A stretch of DNA of 64,000 nt from Pseudomonadota bacterium (GTDB lineage: Bacteria > Pseudomonadota > Gammaproteobacteria > Xanthomonadales > Rhodanobacteraceae): the NCBI GenBank assembly GCA_023388255.1, contig JAEWGO010000007.1:376261-440260 (forward strand), in the 5' to 3' direction. The notes under the pieces were generated by a model, which was not told the DNA's origin, made no database searches, and saw only the letters and a list, made by a program, of their open reading frames with translations. Each line of letters starts with the position of its first letter. Position 1 is the first letter of the stretch. Of the stretch, positions 27,753 through 38,928 are shown one piece after another. A program made the translations under genes and the position numbers.

Positions 27753-28676
27753 TCAGCCCATCAGCGCAGCGACGTGCGCGGCGCTGCATTCGGCGAGCGC
27801 AGTCAGGCTGTAGCCGCCTTCGAGCGTCGACACGACGCGCCCGCGCGAATGGCGCTGGGCGAGGTCCACGAGCCGCTGTGTGATCCAGCGGTAGTCGTTG
27901 GTGTCCAGCGCGAGGTCGGCCAGTGGATCGAGCCGATGCGCATCGAATCCGGCCGAGATCATCAGCAGTTGCGGCTGGAATGCCTCCAGTGCCGGCAGCA
28001 CGATGTCGATACAGGCCGCGCGGAACTCGGCGGAGGCGGCGCCCGCCGGCAGGGGCGCGTTGACGATGTTGCCCACGCCGTTCTCGCCGCGCGCGCCGGT
28101 GCCCGGATACAGCGGCCATTGGTGCGTGGACGCGTACAGCACGCGCGGATCGGCCCAGAAGATGTCCTGCGTGCCATTGCCGTGGTGCACGTCGAAATCG
28201 ACGATCGCGATGCGCTGCAGCCCATGCCGCGCGATCGCATGCGCGGCGCCGACCGCGACATTGTTGAACAGGCAAAAGCCCATCGCGGCTGCTGGCGTCG
28301 CGTGGTGGCCGGGCGGTCGAACCGCGCAGAATGCGCGCCGGTTCCAGCCGGTGATCGCGCCATCGACGGCCGCGCAGACCGCGCCGGCGGCACGCAATGC
28401 GGCCTCGGCCGATCCGCGCGACATCGCGGTGTCGGCATCGAGACGGCGCAGGTCATCGCTCGGCGCGTAGTCGAGGATGTCCTCGATGAAGTCGACCCGA
28501 TGCACGCGCGCGAGTTGCTCGCGCGTCGCATGCGGTGCGTCGATGCGGTCGAGCAGCGCGAATTGCGGATCGTCGAGCGCTTCGAGCACCGCGGCGAGGC
28601 GCGAGGGCGACTCCGGATGCTGCGGGCCCGGATCGTGTTCGAGGCAACTCGGATGCGTATACAGCGCGATCGTCAT
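27753..28676 (-). CDS. Histone deacetylase family protein (AcuC/HdaH-like)
   Basis: A 307-residue Zn-dependent amidohydrolase of the HDAC superfamily. Active-site signatures are RPPGHHATPAAAMGFCLFNN (His-His charge relay), VDFDVHHGNGTQDIF (Zn-binding Asp and His) and SAGFDAHRLDPLADL (Zn-binding Asp). The N-terminal YTHPSCLEHDPGPQHPESP is typical of bacterial class II-like members, which act on acetylpolyamines or other acetyl-amides. ATG 28676 overlaps the stop of the preceding gene (ATGA). Substrate is unknown; context with an unknown protein and a cobalamin adenosyltransferase gives no direct clue. Confidence 0.93.
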   Translation of the reverse strand: MTIALYTHPSCLEHDPGPQHPESPSRLAAVLEALDDPQFALLDRIDAPHATREQLARVHRVDFIEDILDYAPSDDLRRLDADTAMSRGSAEAALRAAGAVCAAVDGAITGWNRRAFCAVRPPGHHATPAAAMGFCLFNNVAVGAAHAIARHGLQRIAIVDFDVHHGNGTQDIFWADPRVLYASTHQWPLYPGTGARGENGVGNIVNAPLPAGAASAEFRAACIDIVLPALEAFQPQLLMISAGFDAHRLDPLADLALDTNDYRWITQRLVDLAQRHSRGRVVSTLEGGYSLTALAECSAAHVAALMG

Positions 28677-29128
28677 GATGCCGTCGTCGTATGCATCGAC
28701 AGCCCTTCGAAAGCGGCCAGCGCTGCTGCAGCGTCCCATCGCCGAGCCGCCGCGATCGTGCGCGTGTCCAGCCAGTCGGGAAACGGCGTTTCCTCGACCC
28801 GATGCGCGCCGCGTTCGGTGTGGCGTTCGTGCAGTCGCGCCAGCCGCATCGGTGCAAGGCGGTCCGCGATCCGCACCAGCGCAGGCCACAGGCGTTGGTG
28901 CACGAAGCTGATCTTTCCGTCGACGAGCCGGCAGACGAGCACCTCGGGCGCCGCGCGCACGGCACGCGTGACAGCGAAGATGATGCGTCCTTGAGGGTGC
29001 GCCCACCAGTTGCCGCGGATCGGTGCTCCGGCGATCGCCTCGGCCAGCGACGGGATACCGTCGTGGCGACCGGACTCAAGCACGATACCGTGCCGCTCGA
29101 TGAATGCCAGCGCCTCGGCCGCGGTCAT
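28673..29128 (-). CDS. Conserved protein of unknown function coupled to PduO and HDAC genes
   Basis: A 151-residue soluble protein. Visible landmarks are IVLESGRHDGIPSLAEAIAG, RGNWWAHPQGRIIF, VLVCRLVDGKISFVHQRLWP and ETPFPDWLD. I recall similar unnamed proteins in proteobacteria but cannot assign a domain; the many basic/aromatic residues would allow nucleic-acid binding. Both ends overlap neighbours by ATGA (29125-29128 with the adenosyltransferase, 28673-28676 with the deacetylase), so the three are translated in tandem. Confidence 0.7.
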   Translation of the reverse strand: MTAAEALAFIERHGIVLESGRHDGIPSLAEAIAGAPIRGNWWAHPQGRIIFAVTRAVRAAPEVLVCRLVDGKISFVHQRLWPALVRIADRLAPMRLARLHERHTERGAHRVEETPFPDWLDTRTIAAARRWDAAAALAAFEGLSMHTTTAS

Positions 29129-29691
29129 TCCGCAGCGGGGCGCTTGCGCCGCTCGTGCTGCCACAGCACTTCGCCGTGACCGGATGCCCGCGCCAGCACG
29201 CGTGCCAGCACGAACAGCAGGTCGGACAACCGGTTGAGATAGCGCACCGCTTCCGCGCGCACCGTGTCGTGGCGGGCCAAGGTCACCGCCTCGCGCTCCG
29301 CGCGGCGGCAGATCGTGCGCGCCAGATGGCAGTGCGCCGCGGCCAAGCCGCCGCCGGGCAGGATGAAATCCTTGAGCGGCGGCAGGTCTTCGTTGAATGC
29401 GTCGAGTGTGTGTTCGAGCCGATCGATGTCGGCCGCGTGGACCATCGCCATGCCGGGAATGCACAGTTCGCCGCCGAGGTCGAACAGGTCGTGCTGCACC
29501 TGGGTCAGTACATCGGTCACGCGCGCCGGAAGTTCGCAGGCGAGCACGATGCCGATCGCGCTGTTCAGTTCGTCGACGGTGCCGTACGCGGCCACGCGTG
29601 CCGAATCCTTCGCCACGCGCGTGCCGTCACCGAGTCCGGTCGTGCCATCGTCGCCGGTGCGGGTGTAGATCTTGGAGAGGCGGTTGCCCAT
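29125..29691 (-). CDS. PduO-type ATP:cob(I)alamin adenosyltransferase
   Basis: A 188-residue enzyme that attaches adenosine from ATP to cob(I)alamin to give adenosylcobalamin. The ATP-binding N-terminus SKIYTRTGDDGTTGLGDG and the conserved RRAEREAVTL and YLNRLSDLLFVLAR helix identify the PduO family. It overlaps the next gene by ATGA and is preceded upstream, on the same strand, by a membrane protein resembling the cobalamin S-component BtuM. Together they suggest salvage: import of corrinoid then adenosylation. Confidence 0.94.
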   Translation of the reverse strand: MGNRLSKIYTRTGDDGTTGLGDGTRVAKDSARVAAYGTVDELNSAIGIVLACELPARVTDVLTQVQHDLFDLGGELCIPGMAMVHAADIDRLEHTLDAFNEDLPPLKDFILPGGGLAAAHCHLARTICRRAEREAVTLARHDTVRAEAVRYLNRLSDLLFVLARVLARASGHGEVLWQHERRKRPAAE

Positions 29692-29732
29692 GGTTGTAAG
29701 CCCTTCCCATCAAGGGCGGGTGGCATCCGCGG

Positions 29733-30344
29733 TCAGCGATGCGCGCGAGCGCGCGTCGTGTCCCCGGCCAGCGATTCCGCCGCGAGGACCGTCGCCACGT
29801 GCAACGCCGCGGCAACACCGACGTACATCAAGGTCGTGCGCAGGTACGGCACATACCAGTCGCCGAGGTTCTGCATCCAGCCGGCGAAGCTGCGCGCCGG
29901 CACGCTGTCGCTGATCCAGTAGAAGCTGCCGTTCGACACCAGATAGCAGACGCTGGCCGCGACCACCGCGCTGCCGATCAGGCGCGCCAGTTCGCGTGTC
30001 TGCAGGCCGGCGTGGCCGTCACGCAGCCACGAACCGCCGAACCACAACGCGCCGTAGCTCGGCAGCAGGAACCAGTACGCCGGCGACACGCAGTAGTGGC
30101 TCCAGAAGCTCGTGCCCTGGCCGGTGATCACGAAGAAGTCGATCAGCACCGCGAGCGCCATCAGTGCCGGGAACGCCCATTTCGCCGAGCCGCGCAGGTA
30201 AAACCCGGCGACGAAGAACACCGCCCACGAAGCGTCCGGCAACGCCGCGAAATGATTGACGCGGGTCGCGAGCATGACCAGGGCGAGAATCAGGAAGATG
30301 CCTGCGCGCAGGGTCGTCGAAAGAGGGGGCTGGGCGTTGTGCAT
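29733..30344 (-). CDS. Membrane protein, likely BtuM-type cobalamin transporter S-component
   Basis: A 203-residue, six-helix membrane protein. Helix-like segments include RAGIFLILALVMLATRV, WAVFFVAGFYLRG, LMALAVLIDFFVITG and LIGSAVVAASVCYLV. BtuM, the solitary ECF S-component for cobalamin, has a conserved Cys near residue 80 that ligates cobalt; here Cys85 sits in FWSHYCVSPAYWFLLPSYG. Together with the adjacent adenosyltransferase gene (41 bp downstream) I infer a corrinoid uptake protein. The alternative is an unrelated membrane protein; no homology search was possible. Confidence 0.6.
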   Translation of the reverse strand: MHNAQPPLSTTLRAGIFLILALVMLATRVNHFAALPDASWAVFFVAGFYLRGSAKWAFPALMALAVLIDFFVITGQGTSFWSHYCVSPAYWFLLPSYGALWFGGSWLRDGHAGLQTRELARLIGSAVVAASVCYLVSNGSFYWISDSVPARSFAGWMQNLGDWYVPYLRTTLMYVGVAAALHVATVLAAESLAGDTTRARAHR

Positions 30345-30451
30345 GATTCGGGTCCGACGGAGCGAACCGCTAGTTTAGCCGAACCGTGCCGGGCCGCGCG
30401 TATCGTCGCAAGGGACTGCCGCACCACGGGTACCACCGCTATGATCGCGAC

Positions 30452-31663
30452 GTGAACGAAACCTGTGACGTCCTCATCATCGGCGGCGGCCTGGTCGGCG
30501 CGAGCTTGGCGATCGCGCTCGACGGCGCCGGCCTGCACGTCGCCCTGGCCGAAGCGGCGCCGCCGCGCGTCGACCTGCAGCCGAGCTACGACGAGCGCAA
30601 CCTGGCGCTCGCACGCGTCAGCGTGAACGCCCTCGAAGCGCTCGGCGTACTCGATGCCACCACGCCGACGACCCCGATCAGCCGCATCCACGTCAGCCGC
30701 CGCGGCGATTTCGGCGCGGTGCGCATGGACGCCGCCGAGCTCGGCTTGCCGGCGTTCGGTGCGGTGCTGGCCGCGCGCGAGCTCGGCAACGCGTTGCTGC
30801 GTCGTCTCGATCGTTGCGCCGGATTGGTGCGCATCGCGCCGGCGCAGGCTGTGGCGATCGAAGCGGGTGGCGATGCGGTCGAGGTCACGCTGCGCAGCGG
30901 CGAGACGACGCGCGACGTGCGCACGCGCCTGCTGGTCGGTGCCGATGGCACCGCATCGTTCGTGCGCCATGCGTCGGGCATCGATGCGGTCCGCCACGAC
31001 TATGCGCAATCGGCGTTCGTCACCACGTTGACCGTCGACAAGCCATTGGGTGGCGTCGCATTCGAACGCTTCACCGATTCCGGGCCGGTCGCATTGTTGC
31101 CGCTCGGCGAGCGCCGCGCCGGCGTCGTGTTGACGGTGCCGACAGTCGACGCGGAACGCGTCGCAGCGCTCGACGACAGTGCTTTCATCGCGCTCGTGCA
31201 CGAACGCTTCGGCTGGCGCGCGGGACGCTTCTCGCGTCCGGGCCAGCGCAAACCCTATCCTCTCGCGCGCCTGCTCGCCGCGCGTACGTCTGCGCCGCGC
31301 ACGGTGCTGGTCGGCAATGCCGCGCAGACGGTGCATCCGATCGGTGCGCAAGGGTTCAATCTCGGTCTGCGCGATGCGTTGACCCTGGCAGAACTGCTGC
31401 GCGAAGCCGCCATCGCGAATGCCGATCCCGGCGCCGAGACATTGCTTGCGCAGCACGTCGAATTGCGCGCGCCCGATCGCGTTGCGACGACTTCGTTCAG
31501 CGACGACCTCGTGCGTCTGATGGGCAACGATTTCCTGCCGTTGCGCCTGGCGCGTTCGCTCGGCTTCCACGCACTCGACCGCATCGCGCCGTTGAAGCGC
31601 CGTTTTGCGCTGCGCGGCATGGGCTTGCGCGGCAACGTGCCGGGCTTGGGGTTGCTGCGATGA
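30452..31663 (+). CDS. ubiH: FAD-dependent ubiquinone hydroxylase (UbiH-like), GTG start
   Basis: A 403-residue flavin monooxygenase of the UbiH/UbiI/UbiF family, hydroxylating the ubiquinone ring. It shows the dinucleotide fold VLIIGGGLVGASLAIAL, the second FAD motif LLVGADGTASFVRHASG (DG motif) and the third, VLVGNAAQTVHPIGAQGFNLGLRDA. GTG 30452 directly opens the Rossmann strand; no ATG is suitable. The stop overlaps the next hydroxylase gene (ATGA). It is divergent from the BtuM-like gene. The position on the ring (C6 in E. coli UbiH) is inferred. Confidence 0.88.
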   Translation: MNETCDVLIIGGGLVGASLAIALDGAGLHVALAEAAPPRVDLQPSYDERNLALARVSVNALEALGVLDATTPTTPISRIHVSRRGDFGAVRMDAAELGLPAFGAVLAARELGNALLRRLDRCAGLVRIAPAQAVAIEAGGDAVEVTLRSGETTRDVRTRLLVGADGTASFVRHASGIDAVRHDYAQSAFVTTLTVDKPLGGVAFERFTDSGPVALLPLGERRAGVVLTVPTVDAERVAALDDSAFIALVHERFGWRAGRFSRPGQRKPYPLARLLAARTSAPRTVLVGNAAQTVHPIGAQGFNLGLRDALTLAELLREAAIANADPGAETLLAQHVELRAPDRVATTSFSDDLVRLMGNDFLPLRLARSLGFHALDRIAPLKRRFALRGMGLRGNVPGLGLLR

Positions 31664-32847
31664 GCCGGCGCGGAGAGTTCGACGCGATCGTCGTCGGCGC
31701 CGGTGCGGTCGGCGGCGCGCTGGCGCTGGCGCTGGCGCGGGATGGTTTCGAGGTGGCGCTGGTTGAGGCGCGCGAACCGGCGCCGTGGTGCGCGGAAGAC
31801 GACGTCGATCTGCGCGTCGTCGCGCTCGCGCCGGATGCGCGCGACCTGCTCGGCGATATCGGCGTGTGGCCGGCGATCGCCGGCGCGCGCATCGGGCCGT
31901 ATCGCCACATGCGGGTGTGGGACGCACTCGCGCCCGGCGAGCTCCATTTTGACGCAGCCGAACGCGGCGCCGCGGCGCTCGGCTGGATCGTCGAGAACAA
32001 GCTGATCCAGCATGGGTTATGGCGGGCGCTTGCGACCGAGCCGTTGGTTCGCGTGTGTTGTCCGACTGAAGTATCCGGCATCGAGAATGCCGCGGACGGC
32101 GTGACCGCGGCGCTTGCCGACGGCACGCGCCTGCGCGCGAAGCTGTTGATTGCAGCGGAAGGTGTGGAGTCATCCGTGCGTACTCAGCTCGGCATCGCGT
32201 TCGCTGGCCGCGATTACGGCCAGCGCGCGATCGTCGCGCATGTCACGACCGAACGTCCGCACGAAGGCACGGCCTGGCAGCGCTTCCAGCCCGGCGGCCC
32301 GCTCGCGTTCCTGCCACTCGGCGACGGTCGCTGCTCGATCGTGTGGTCGTTGCCGGATGCGGAAGCCGCGCGCGTGCTCGCGCTGGACGATGCCGCGTTC
32401 CGTACCGAACTCGGCTGCGCATTCGATTTCCGGCTCGGCGCGATCACCGCGAGCACACGGCGCGCAGCGTTCCCGCTGCGGCTGCGCCTCGCCGACCGCT
32501 ATGTCGCCGGCCGCTGCGTGCTGGCCGGCGATGCCGCACATCTCGTGCATCCGCTGGCCGGGCAGGGCATGAACCTCGGATTTCGCGACGTCGGCTGCCT
32601 GCGCCGCACCTTGCGCGGTGCGCGTGAGCGCGGCAGCGACATCGGCGCGGCGCATGTATTGCGCCGCTACGACCGCGAGCGGCGCAGCGAGAGCACCCTG
32701 GCCGCGCATGGACTCGATGCGATCGAGCGCGTGTTCGGCAACGCATGGCCGCCGATTGCCGCCGTGCGTGGCGCCGGACTTGCCGTGGCGAATGCGATTG
32801 CGCCATTGCGCAACCTGCTGGCCGACGTCGCCGCCGGCCACCGCTGA
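31660..32847 (+). CDS. Second FAD-dependent ubiquinone hydroxylase (UbiI/UbiF-like)
   Basis: A 395-residue paralogue of the preceding enzyme: GEFDAIVVGAGAVGGALALAL, LLIAAEGVESSVRTQLGI and VLAGDAAHLVHPLAGQGMNLGFRD. It likely performs another ring hydroxylation (C5 or C7) of ubiquinone synthesis. The ATG at 31660 overlaps the stop of ubiH by ATGA, so they are translationally coupled, consistent with both being subunits of one biosynthetic complex. Whether it is UbiI or UbiF cannot be told by eye. Confidence 0.87.
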   Translation: MSRRGEFDAIVVGAGAVGGALALALARDGFEVALVEAREPAPWCAEDDVDLRVVALAPDARDLLGDIGVWPAIAGARIGPYRHMRVWDALAPGELHFDAAERGAAALGWIVENKLIQHGLWRALATEPLVRVCCPTEVSGIENAADGVTAALADGTRLRAKLLIAAEGVESSVRTQLGIAFAGRDYGQRAIVAHVTTERPHEGTAWQRFQPGGPLAFLPLGDGRCSIVWSLPDAEAARVLALDDAAFRTELGCAFDFRLGAITASTRRAAFPLRLRLADRYVAGRCVLAGDAAHLVHPLAGQGMNLGFRDVGCLRRTLRGARERGSDIGAAHVLRRYDRERRSESTLAAHGLDAIERVFGNAWPPIAAVRGAGLAVANAIAPLRNLLADVAAGHR

Positions 32848-32864
32848 TCCCCGCGAAGCCTGAT

Positions 32865-32907
32865 TTGACGCGCTTCCATCCAAAACAGTACTATTTCAGT
32901 CCTGTTT
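32865..32907 (+). promoter_or_regulatory. Promoter and dyad operator of the suf operon
   Basis: A good promoter, TTGACG (32865-32870), 18-bp spacer, TACTAT (32889-32894), lies upstream of the Rrf2 regulator. Overlapping the -10 is an interrupted dyad 32883-32907: AAACAG-n-ACT-n5-AGT-n-CTGTTT. This fits binding of the Rrf2-type homodimer encoded just downstream, giving autoregulation by Fe-S status. Confidence 0.7.
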
Positions 32908-32939
32908 AGCCGCTTCGCGTTCCGCGAACCCCCGCCGCC

Positions 32940-33386
32940 ATGCTTCGCGTCAGCAAACTCACCGACTATGCGACCGTCGTGATGACCTGCCTCGTCACCG
33001 GTGGCGACGACGTGCTCAGCGCGCAGGTGCTGGCCGAACGCGCGCGGCTGGAGGGGCCGACCGTCAGCAAACTGCTCAAGCAGCTCGCACAGGCCGGACT
33101 TGTCGTGTCGACGCGCGGCATCAACGGCGGCTACCGGCTCGCGCGCGCGCCGGAGCTCGTGACGATCGCCGACATCGTGACCGCGATGGAAGGCCCGATC
33201 GGCATGACCGAATGCAGTGCACATGCGGGCTCGTGCGATCACGAATCGCATTGCGGCGTGCGCGTGAACTGGCAGCGCATCAACCAGGCGATCGCCGGCG
33301 CGCTCGAAAGCGTGACCTTGGCCGACATGGTCAAGCCGCCGCCGAAACGCGGCATGGCGATTCCGTTGCGTGTCGCGATCGCATGA
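32940..33386 (+). CDS. SUF-system Rrf2-family Fe-S regulator (SufR/IscR-like)
   Basis: A 148-residue winged-helix repressor. LTDYATVVMTCL and GPTVSKLLKQLAQAGLVVS form the DNA-binding domain; INGGYRLAR is the wing. Three Cys, C92, C99 and C105 in ECSAHAGSCDHESHC, are the cluster ligands that sense Fe-S sufficiency. It heads the suf operon and overlaps or abuts sufB. The dyad in its own promoter is a likely binding site. Confidence 0.93.
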   Translation: MLRVSKLTDYATVVMTCLVTGGDDVLSAQVLAERARLEGPTVSKLLKQLAQAGLVVSTRGINGGYRLARAPELVTIADIVTAMEGPIGMTECSAHAGSCDHESHCGVRVNWQRINQAIAGALESVTLADMVKPPPKRGMAIPLRVAIA

Positions 33387-33406
33387 ATTCCCTTCCAGGC
33401 AACCCG

Positions 33407-34896
<1,490 letters not shown>

Positions 34897-34900
<4 letters not shown>

Positions 34901-35535
34901 GCGCGTCGCGGCAAGAGCACTGGGAAAACGCGTATCGCGGCAAGAGCGAGACGCAAACCAGTTGGTTTCGTGCGCATCTGGACGAATCGTTGCGCCTGAT
35001 CGATGCGCTTGCGCTGCCGCCGGATGCGCCATTGCTCGATGCCGGCGGCGGTCGTGCGACGCTGGTCGATGATTTGCTGATGCGCGGATTCCGCGACATC
35101 ACCGTGATCGATCTTTCCGGGACTGCGCTGGCCGAGGCGCGGCATAGAGTCGGGCAGGCGGGCGAGTGCGTACACTGGATCGTCGGCGACGTGATCGAGG
35201 CTGAGTTGCCGGAAGCGGGTTACGCACTTTGGCATGACCGAGCAGTGTTCCATTTCCTGACCGAAGCCATGGATCGCGAGCGATACGTCGCGGCGGTCGC
35301 ACGGGCGGTACGCCCGGGCGGCCACGCCGTGATCGCGACCTTCGCAATGGATGGTCCAGAGCGCTGCAGCGATCTGCCTGTCCAGCGCTATGACGCCGAT
35401 GGATTGGCGGCGGCGTTCGCGTCGTACTTTGAAAGAATCGCCGAAAGTCGCGATGTGCACCTGACACCAGTGGGTCGCGAGCAACCTTTTACGCACGTCG
35501 TGCTGCGCCGCAGCCAGAGGCGGCTCGACACGTAG
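34897..35535 (+). CDS. Class I SAM-dependent methyltransferase within the suf operon
   Basis: A 212-residue methyltransferase: HWENAYRGKSETQTSWFRAH, SAM motif I PLLDAGGGRATLVDDLL, motif II VIDLSGTALAEARHR, and DRAVFHFLTEAMDRERYV. The N-terminal layout resembles thiopurine/tellurite-type or small-molecule methyltransferases. Its start overlaps the sufB stop (ATGA) and 71 bp separate its stop from sufC. Role in Fe-S assembly is unknown; a function on cysteine, thiol or selenium/tellurium substrates would be compatible but is guesswork. Confidence 0.83.
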
Positions 35536-35606
35536 TGGCTTCGGTCCCGATCGGCACGGCATGGTGGGCTGACGGCCGCCTTACAACTTACGCAACGGAT
35601 TCGAAC

Positions 35607-36383
<777 letters not shown>

Positions 36384-36384
36384 G

Positions 36385-37653
36385 ATGGCCAGTGCGTTGC
36401 TCGATTCCATCTTTGCCGGGCGCGCCGCGGATGCTTCCACCGTGCGTCGCGACGCGATTGCCGCGTTGCGTCGCGACGGCCTGCCCGGCGCGCGCAACGA
36501 GGGTTGGAAGTACACCAGCCTTCGCGCGCTCGACCAGCGCAGGCTCGTCGATGGCGATGCCGCTGCGGGGACACGTGCCGTGGATGCAGCGACGATCGCA
36601 TTGCCGGAGATTGAGGGGCCGCGCCTGGTGTTCGTCAACGGCGTCTTTCGCCCCGATCTGTCGGATCGGCGCGCGCTGGCCGGTGTCGAGATGATCGTTC
36701 TGGCCGAGCGCCCCGACGTCCTCGCATGGATGCTGGACGTCACCGCCACGACTGACGCCGATGCGTTCGTGCGCATGAACACCGCGCTGGTAGCGGAAGG
36801 CGTCGTGTTGCGCGTCGCCACGAGCGTGCGTGTCGCCGAACCGCTGCATCTGGTTTTCGCCGGTACGCCGACCGAAGCCGAATTCGTCTGGGCGGCGCGT
36901 CTGCGCGTCGAACTCGGCGAAGGGGCGTCGCTGCAGCTGATCGAGCATCATCTCGGCGCTGGTGCGCATCTCGGCAATCTGGTCGCCGACTATGCGCTGG
37001 CCGCGCATGCGCGGCTCAACCTCGTGCAGGTGCAGGATGCGAGCGAGACGGCGACCTTGATCCGGCGCGGCACTTTTCGACTTGAACAGGAAGCGCTGCT
37101 GTCGGCGCACACGCTGGAGATTGGCGCGCAGATGACGCGCCACGATATCCGCGTCGAACTCGCCGGACGTGGCGCACGCCTGTGGTCCCGCGGCGTATTC
37201 GCGCTGCATGGTCGCCAGCACGCGGACACGCATCTCGACGTGCGCCACGACGCGCGCGATACCGCTTGCGACATCGTCTGGCGCGGCGTCGCCGACCAGC
37301 GCTCGCGCGGCGTGTTCCATGGCGCGATCACGATCGCGGAAGGGGCCGATGGCGCCGACGCGCAGCTCAGCAACAAGAACCTGCTGCTGTCCGCGCAAGC
37401 GGAGATCGACACGCAGCCGGTGCTGGAAATCCACGCGGACGAAGTGAAGGCCGCGCACGGCGCGACCGTCGGGCAGCTCGACGAACGCGCGCTGTTCTAC
37501 CTGCGCTCGCGCGGGCTGCCGCTGGAAACCGCGCGGCGCATGCTGGTGACTGCATTCTGCAGCGCGGCGTTGAGTGAAATCGCCCCCGCCGCGTTGCGCG
37601 AACACATGGACGCGCGCCTCGCCGCGCGCCTGCCGTTGACGACGGACGCCTGA
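36385..37653 (+). CDS. sufD: Fe-S assembly subunit SufD
   Basis: A 422-residue beta-helical partner of SufB. Recognisable are RRDGLPGARNEGWKYTSLRAL (first part shown as LPGARNEGWKYTSL), VWRGVADQRSRGVFHGAI, LSNKNLLLSAQAEIDTQPVL, EVKAAHGATVGQLDE and FYLRSRGLPLETARRML. The conserved functional His is in KAAHGAT. ATG 36385 follows the sufC stop by 1 bp. Two codons separate its stop from the sufS start, so the genes are translated in series. Confidence 0.97.
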   Translation: MASALLDSIFAGRAADASTVRRDAIAALRRDGLPGARNEGWKYTSLRALDQRRLVDGDAAAGTRAVDAATIALPEIEGPRLVFVNGVFRPDLSDRRALAGVEMIVLAERPDVLAWMLDVTATTDADAFVRMNTALVAEGVVLRVATSVRVAEPLHLVFAGTPTEAEFVWAARLRVELGEGASLQLIEHHLGAGAHLGNLVADYALAAHARLNLVQVQDASETATLIRRGTFRLEQEALLSAHTLEIGAQMTRHDIRVELAGRGARLWSRGVFALHGRQHADTHLDVRHDARDTACDIVWRGVADQRSRGVFHGAITIAEGADGADAQLSNKNLLLSAQAEIDTQPVLEIHADEVKAAHGATVGQLDERALFYLRSRGLPLETARRMLVTAFCSAALSEIAPAALREHMDARLAARLPLTTDA

Positions 37654-37654
37654 C

Positions 37655-38917
37655 ATGAATGCGCCTGACACGAACCCGCTCGCATCGGCGATCCCCGTTC
37701 CGCTCGACGTCGAACGCATCCGCGCGGATTTCCCGCTGCTTTCGCGCACCGTGCACGACAAGCCGCTGATCTATTTCGACAACGCGAATACCGCGCAGAA
37801 ACCGAACGCGGTGATCGAGGCGGTCGACGATTTCTATCGCCGGCACAACGCGAATGTCTCGCGCGCCGTGCACCAGCTCGGCGAGGAAGCGACCAGCGCC
37901 TACGAGGGCGCGCGCGACAAGCTCGCGCGCTTCCTCAACGCACCGTCACGCGACGAGATCGTGCTGACCAGCGGCACCACGCAGGCGATCAATCTCGTCG
38001 CGTACAGCTGGGCGATGCCGCGCCTCCAACCCGGCGACGAGATCCTTGTCACGACGATGGAACACCACGCGAACATCGTGCCGTGGCAGCTCGTGTGCGA
38101 GCGCACCGGCGCCAAGCTCAAGGTCGCGCCGATCAGCGAGCGTGGCGAGCTGATCGTCGATGCCTTCGTCGATGCGCTGACGCCGGGCGTGAAGCTCGCC
38201 GCGGTCACGCACGTTTCGAACGTGCTCGGCACGATCAATCCGATCGCCGAGCTTTCGCGCGCGACGCGCAAGCGCGGCATTCCGTTGCTGGTCGACGGAT
38301 CGCAGGCCGCGCCGCACATGCCGGTCGATCTGCGCGCGCTCGGTTGCGATTTCTACGCGCTGACCGGGCACAAGCTGTTCGGCCCGACCGGCACCGGCGC
38401 GTTGTGGGCGCGCAAGGAGATCCTGCGCGAGATGCCGCCGTTCTTCGGCGGCGGCGAGATGATTCGCGAGGTACGTTTCGACAAGACCACGTTCGCCGAT
38501 CCGCCGCACCGTTTTGAGGCCGGCACGCCGAACATCGCCGGCTTCGTCGGCCTTGGTGCGGCGATCGACTATGTGCAATCCATTGGCCGCGATCGCATCG
38601 CCGCGCATGAACAGGCCTTGCTCGCCTATGCGACCGACGCGCTGCAATCGGTGCGCGGTTTGCGCCTGATCGGCACGGCCGCACACAAGGCGGCGGTGAT
38701 TTCGTTCCTGATCGATGGCGCACATGCACATGACCTCGCGACCTTGCTCGACCACGAAGGCATCGCGGTGCGCTCGGGCCATCATTGCGCGCATCCGCTG
38801 ATGCAGTTCTACGGCGTGCCGGCGACCGTGCGCGCGTCGCTGTCGATCTACAACACGCGTGCCGAAGTCGACCGTTTCGTTGCGGCGATCGACAAGGTGC
38901 GCAAGCTGCTCGCCTGA
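37655..38917 (+). CDS. sufS: Cysteine desulfurase SufS
   Basis: A 420-residue PLP enzyme mobilising sulfur from cysteine for cluster assembly. The PLP lysine is K240 in LTGHKLFGPTG, and the catalytic cysteine is C378 in AVRSGHHCAHPLM. The N-terminal motif reads FDNANTAQKP, where most relatives have DNAATTQKP. The gene follows sufD by 1 bp. The sulfur acceptor is likely SufU, encoded immediately downstream, as no SufE is seen in the window. Confidence 0.97.
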   Translation: MNAPDTNPLASAIPVPLDVERIRADFPLLSRTVHDKPLIYFDNANTAQKPNAVIEAVDDFYRRHNANVSRAVHQLGEEATSAYEGARDKLARFLNAPSRDEIVLTSGTTQAINLVAYSWAMPRLQPGDEILVTTMEHHANIVPWQLVCERTGAKLKVAPISERGELIVDAFVDALTPGVKLAAVTHVSNVLGTINPIAELSRATRKRGIPLLVDGSQAAPHMPVDLRALGCDFYALTGHKLFGPTGTGALWARKEILREMPPFFGGGEMIREVRFDKTTFADPPHRFEAGTPNIAGFVGLGAAIDYVQSIGRDRIAAHEQALLAYATDALQSVRGLRLIGTAAHKAAVISFLIDGAHAHDLATLLDHEGIAVRSGHHCAHPLMQFYGVPATVRASLSIYNTRAEVDRFVAAIDKVRKLLA

Positions 38918-38928
38918 GACGCCGGCGC

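Noticed and set aside
30290..32173. Very long open frame antisense to the two ubiquinone hydroxylases
   Set aside because: Arg/Ala-rich low-complexity translation typical of high-GC antisense; the sense frames are full enzymes with intact FAD motifs.
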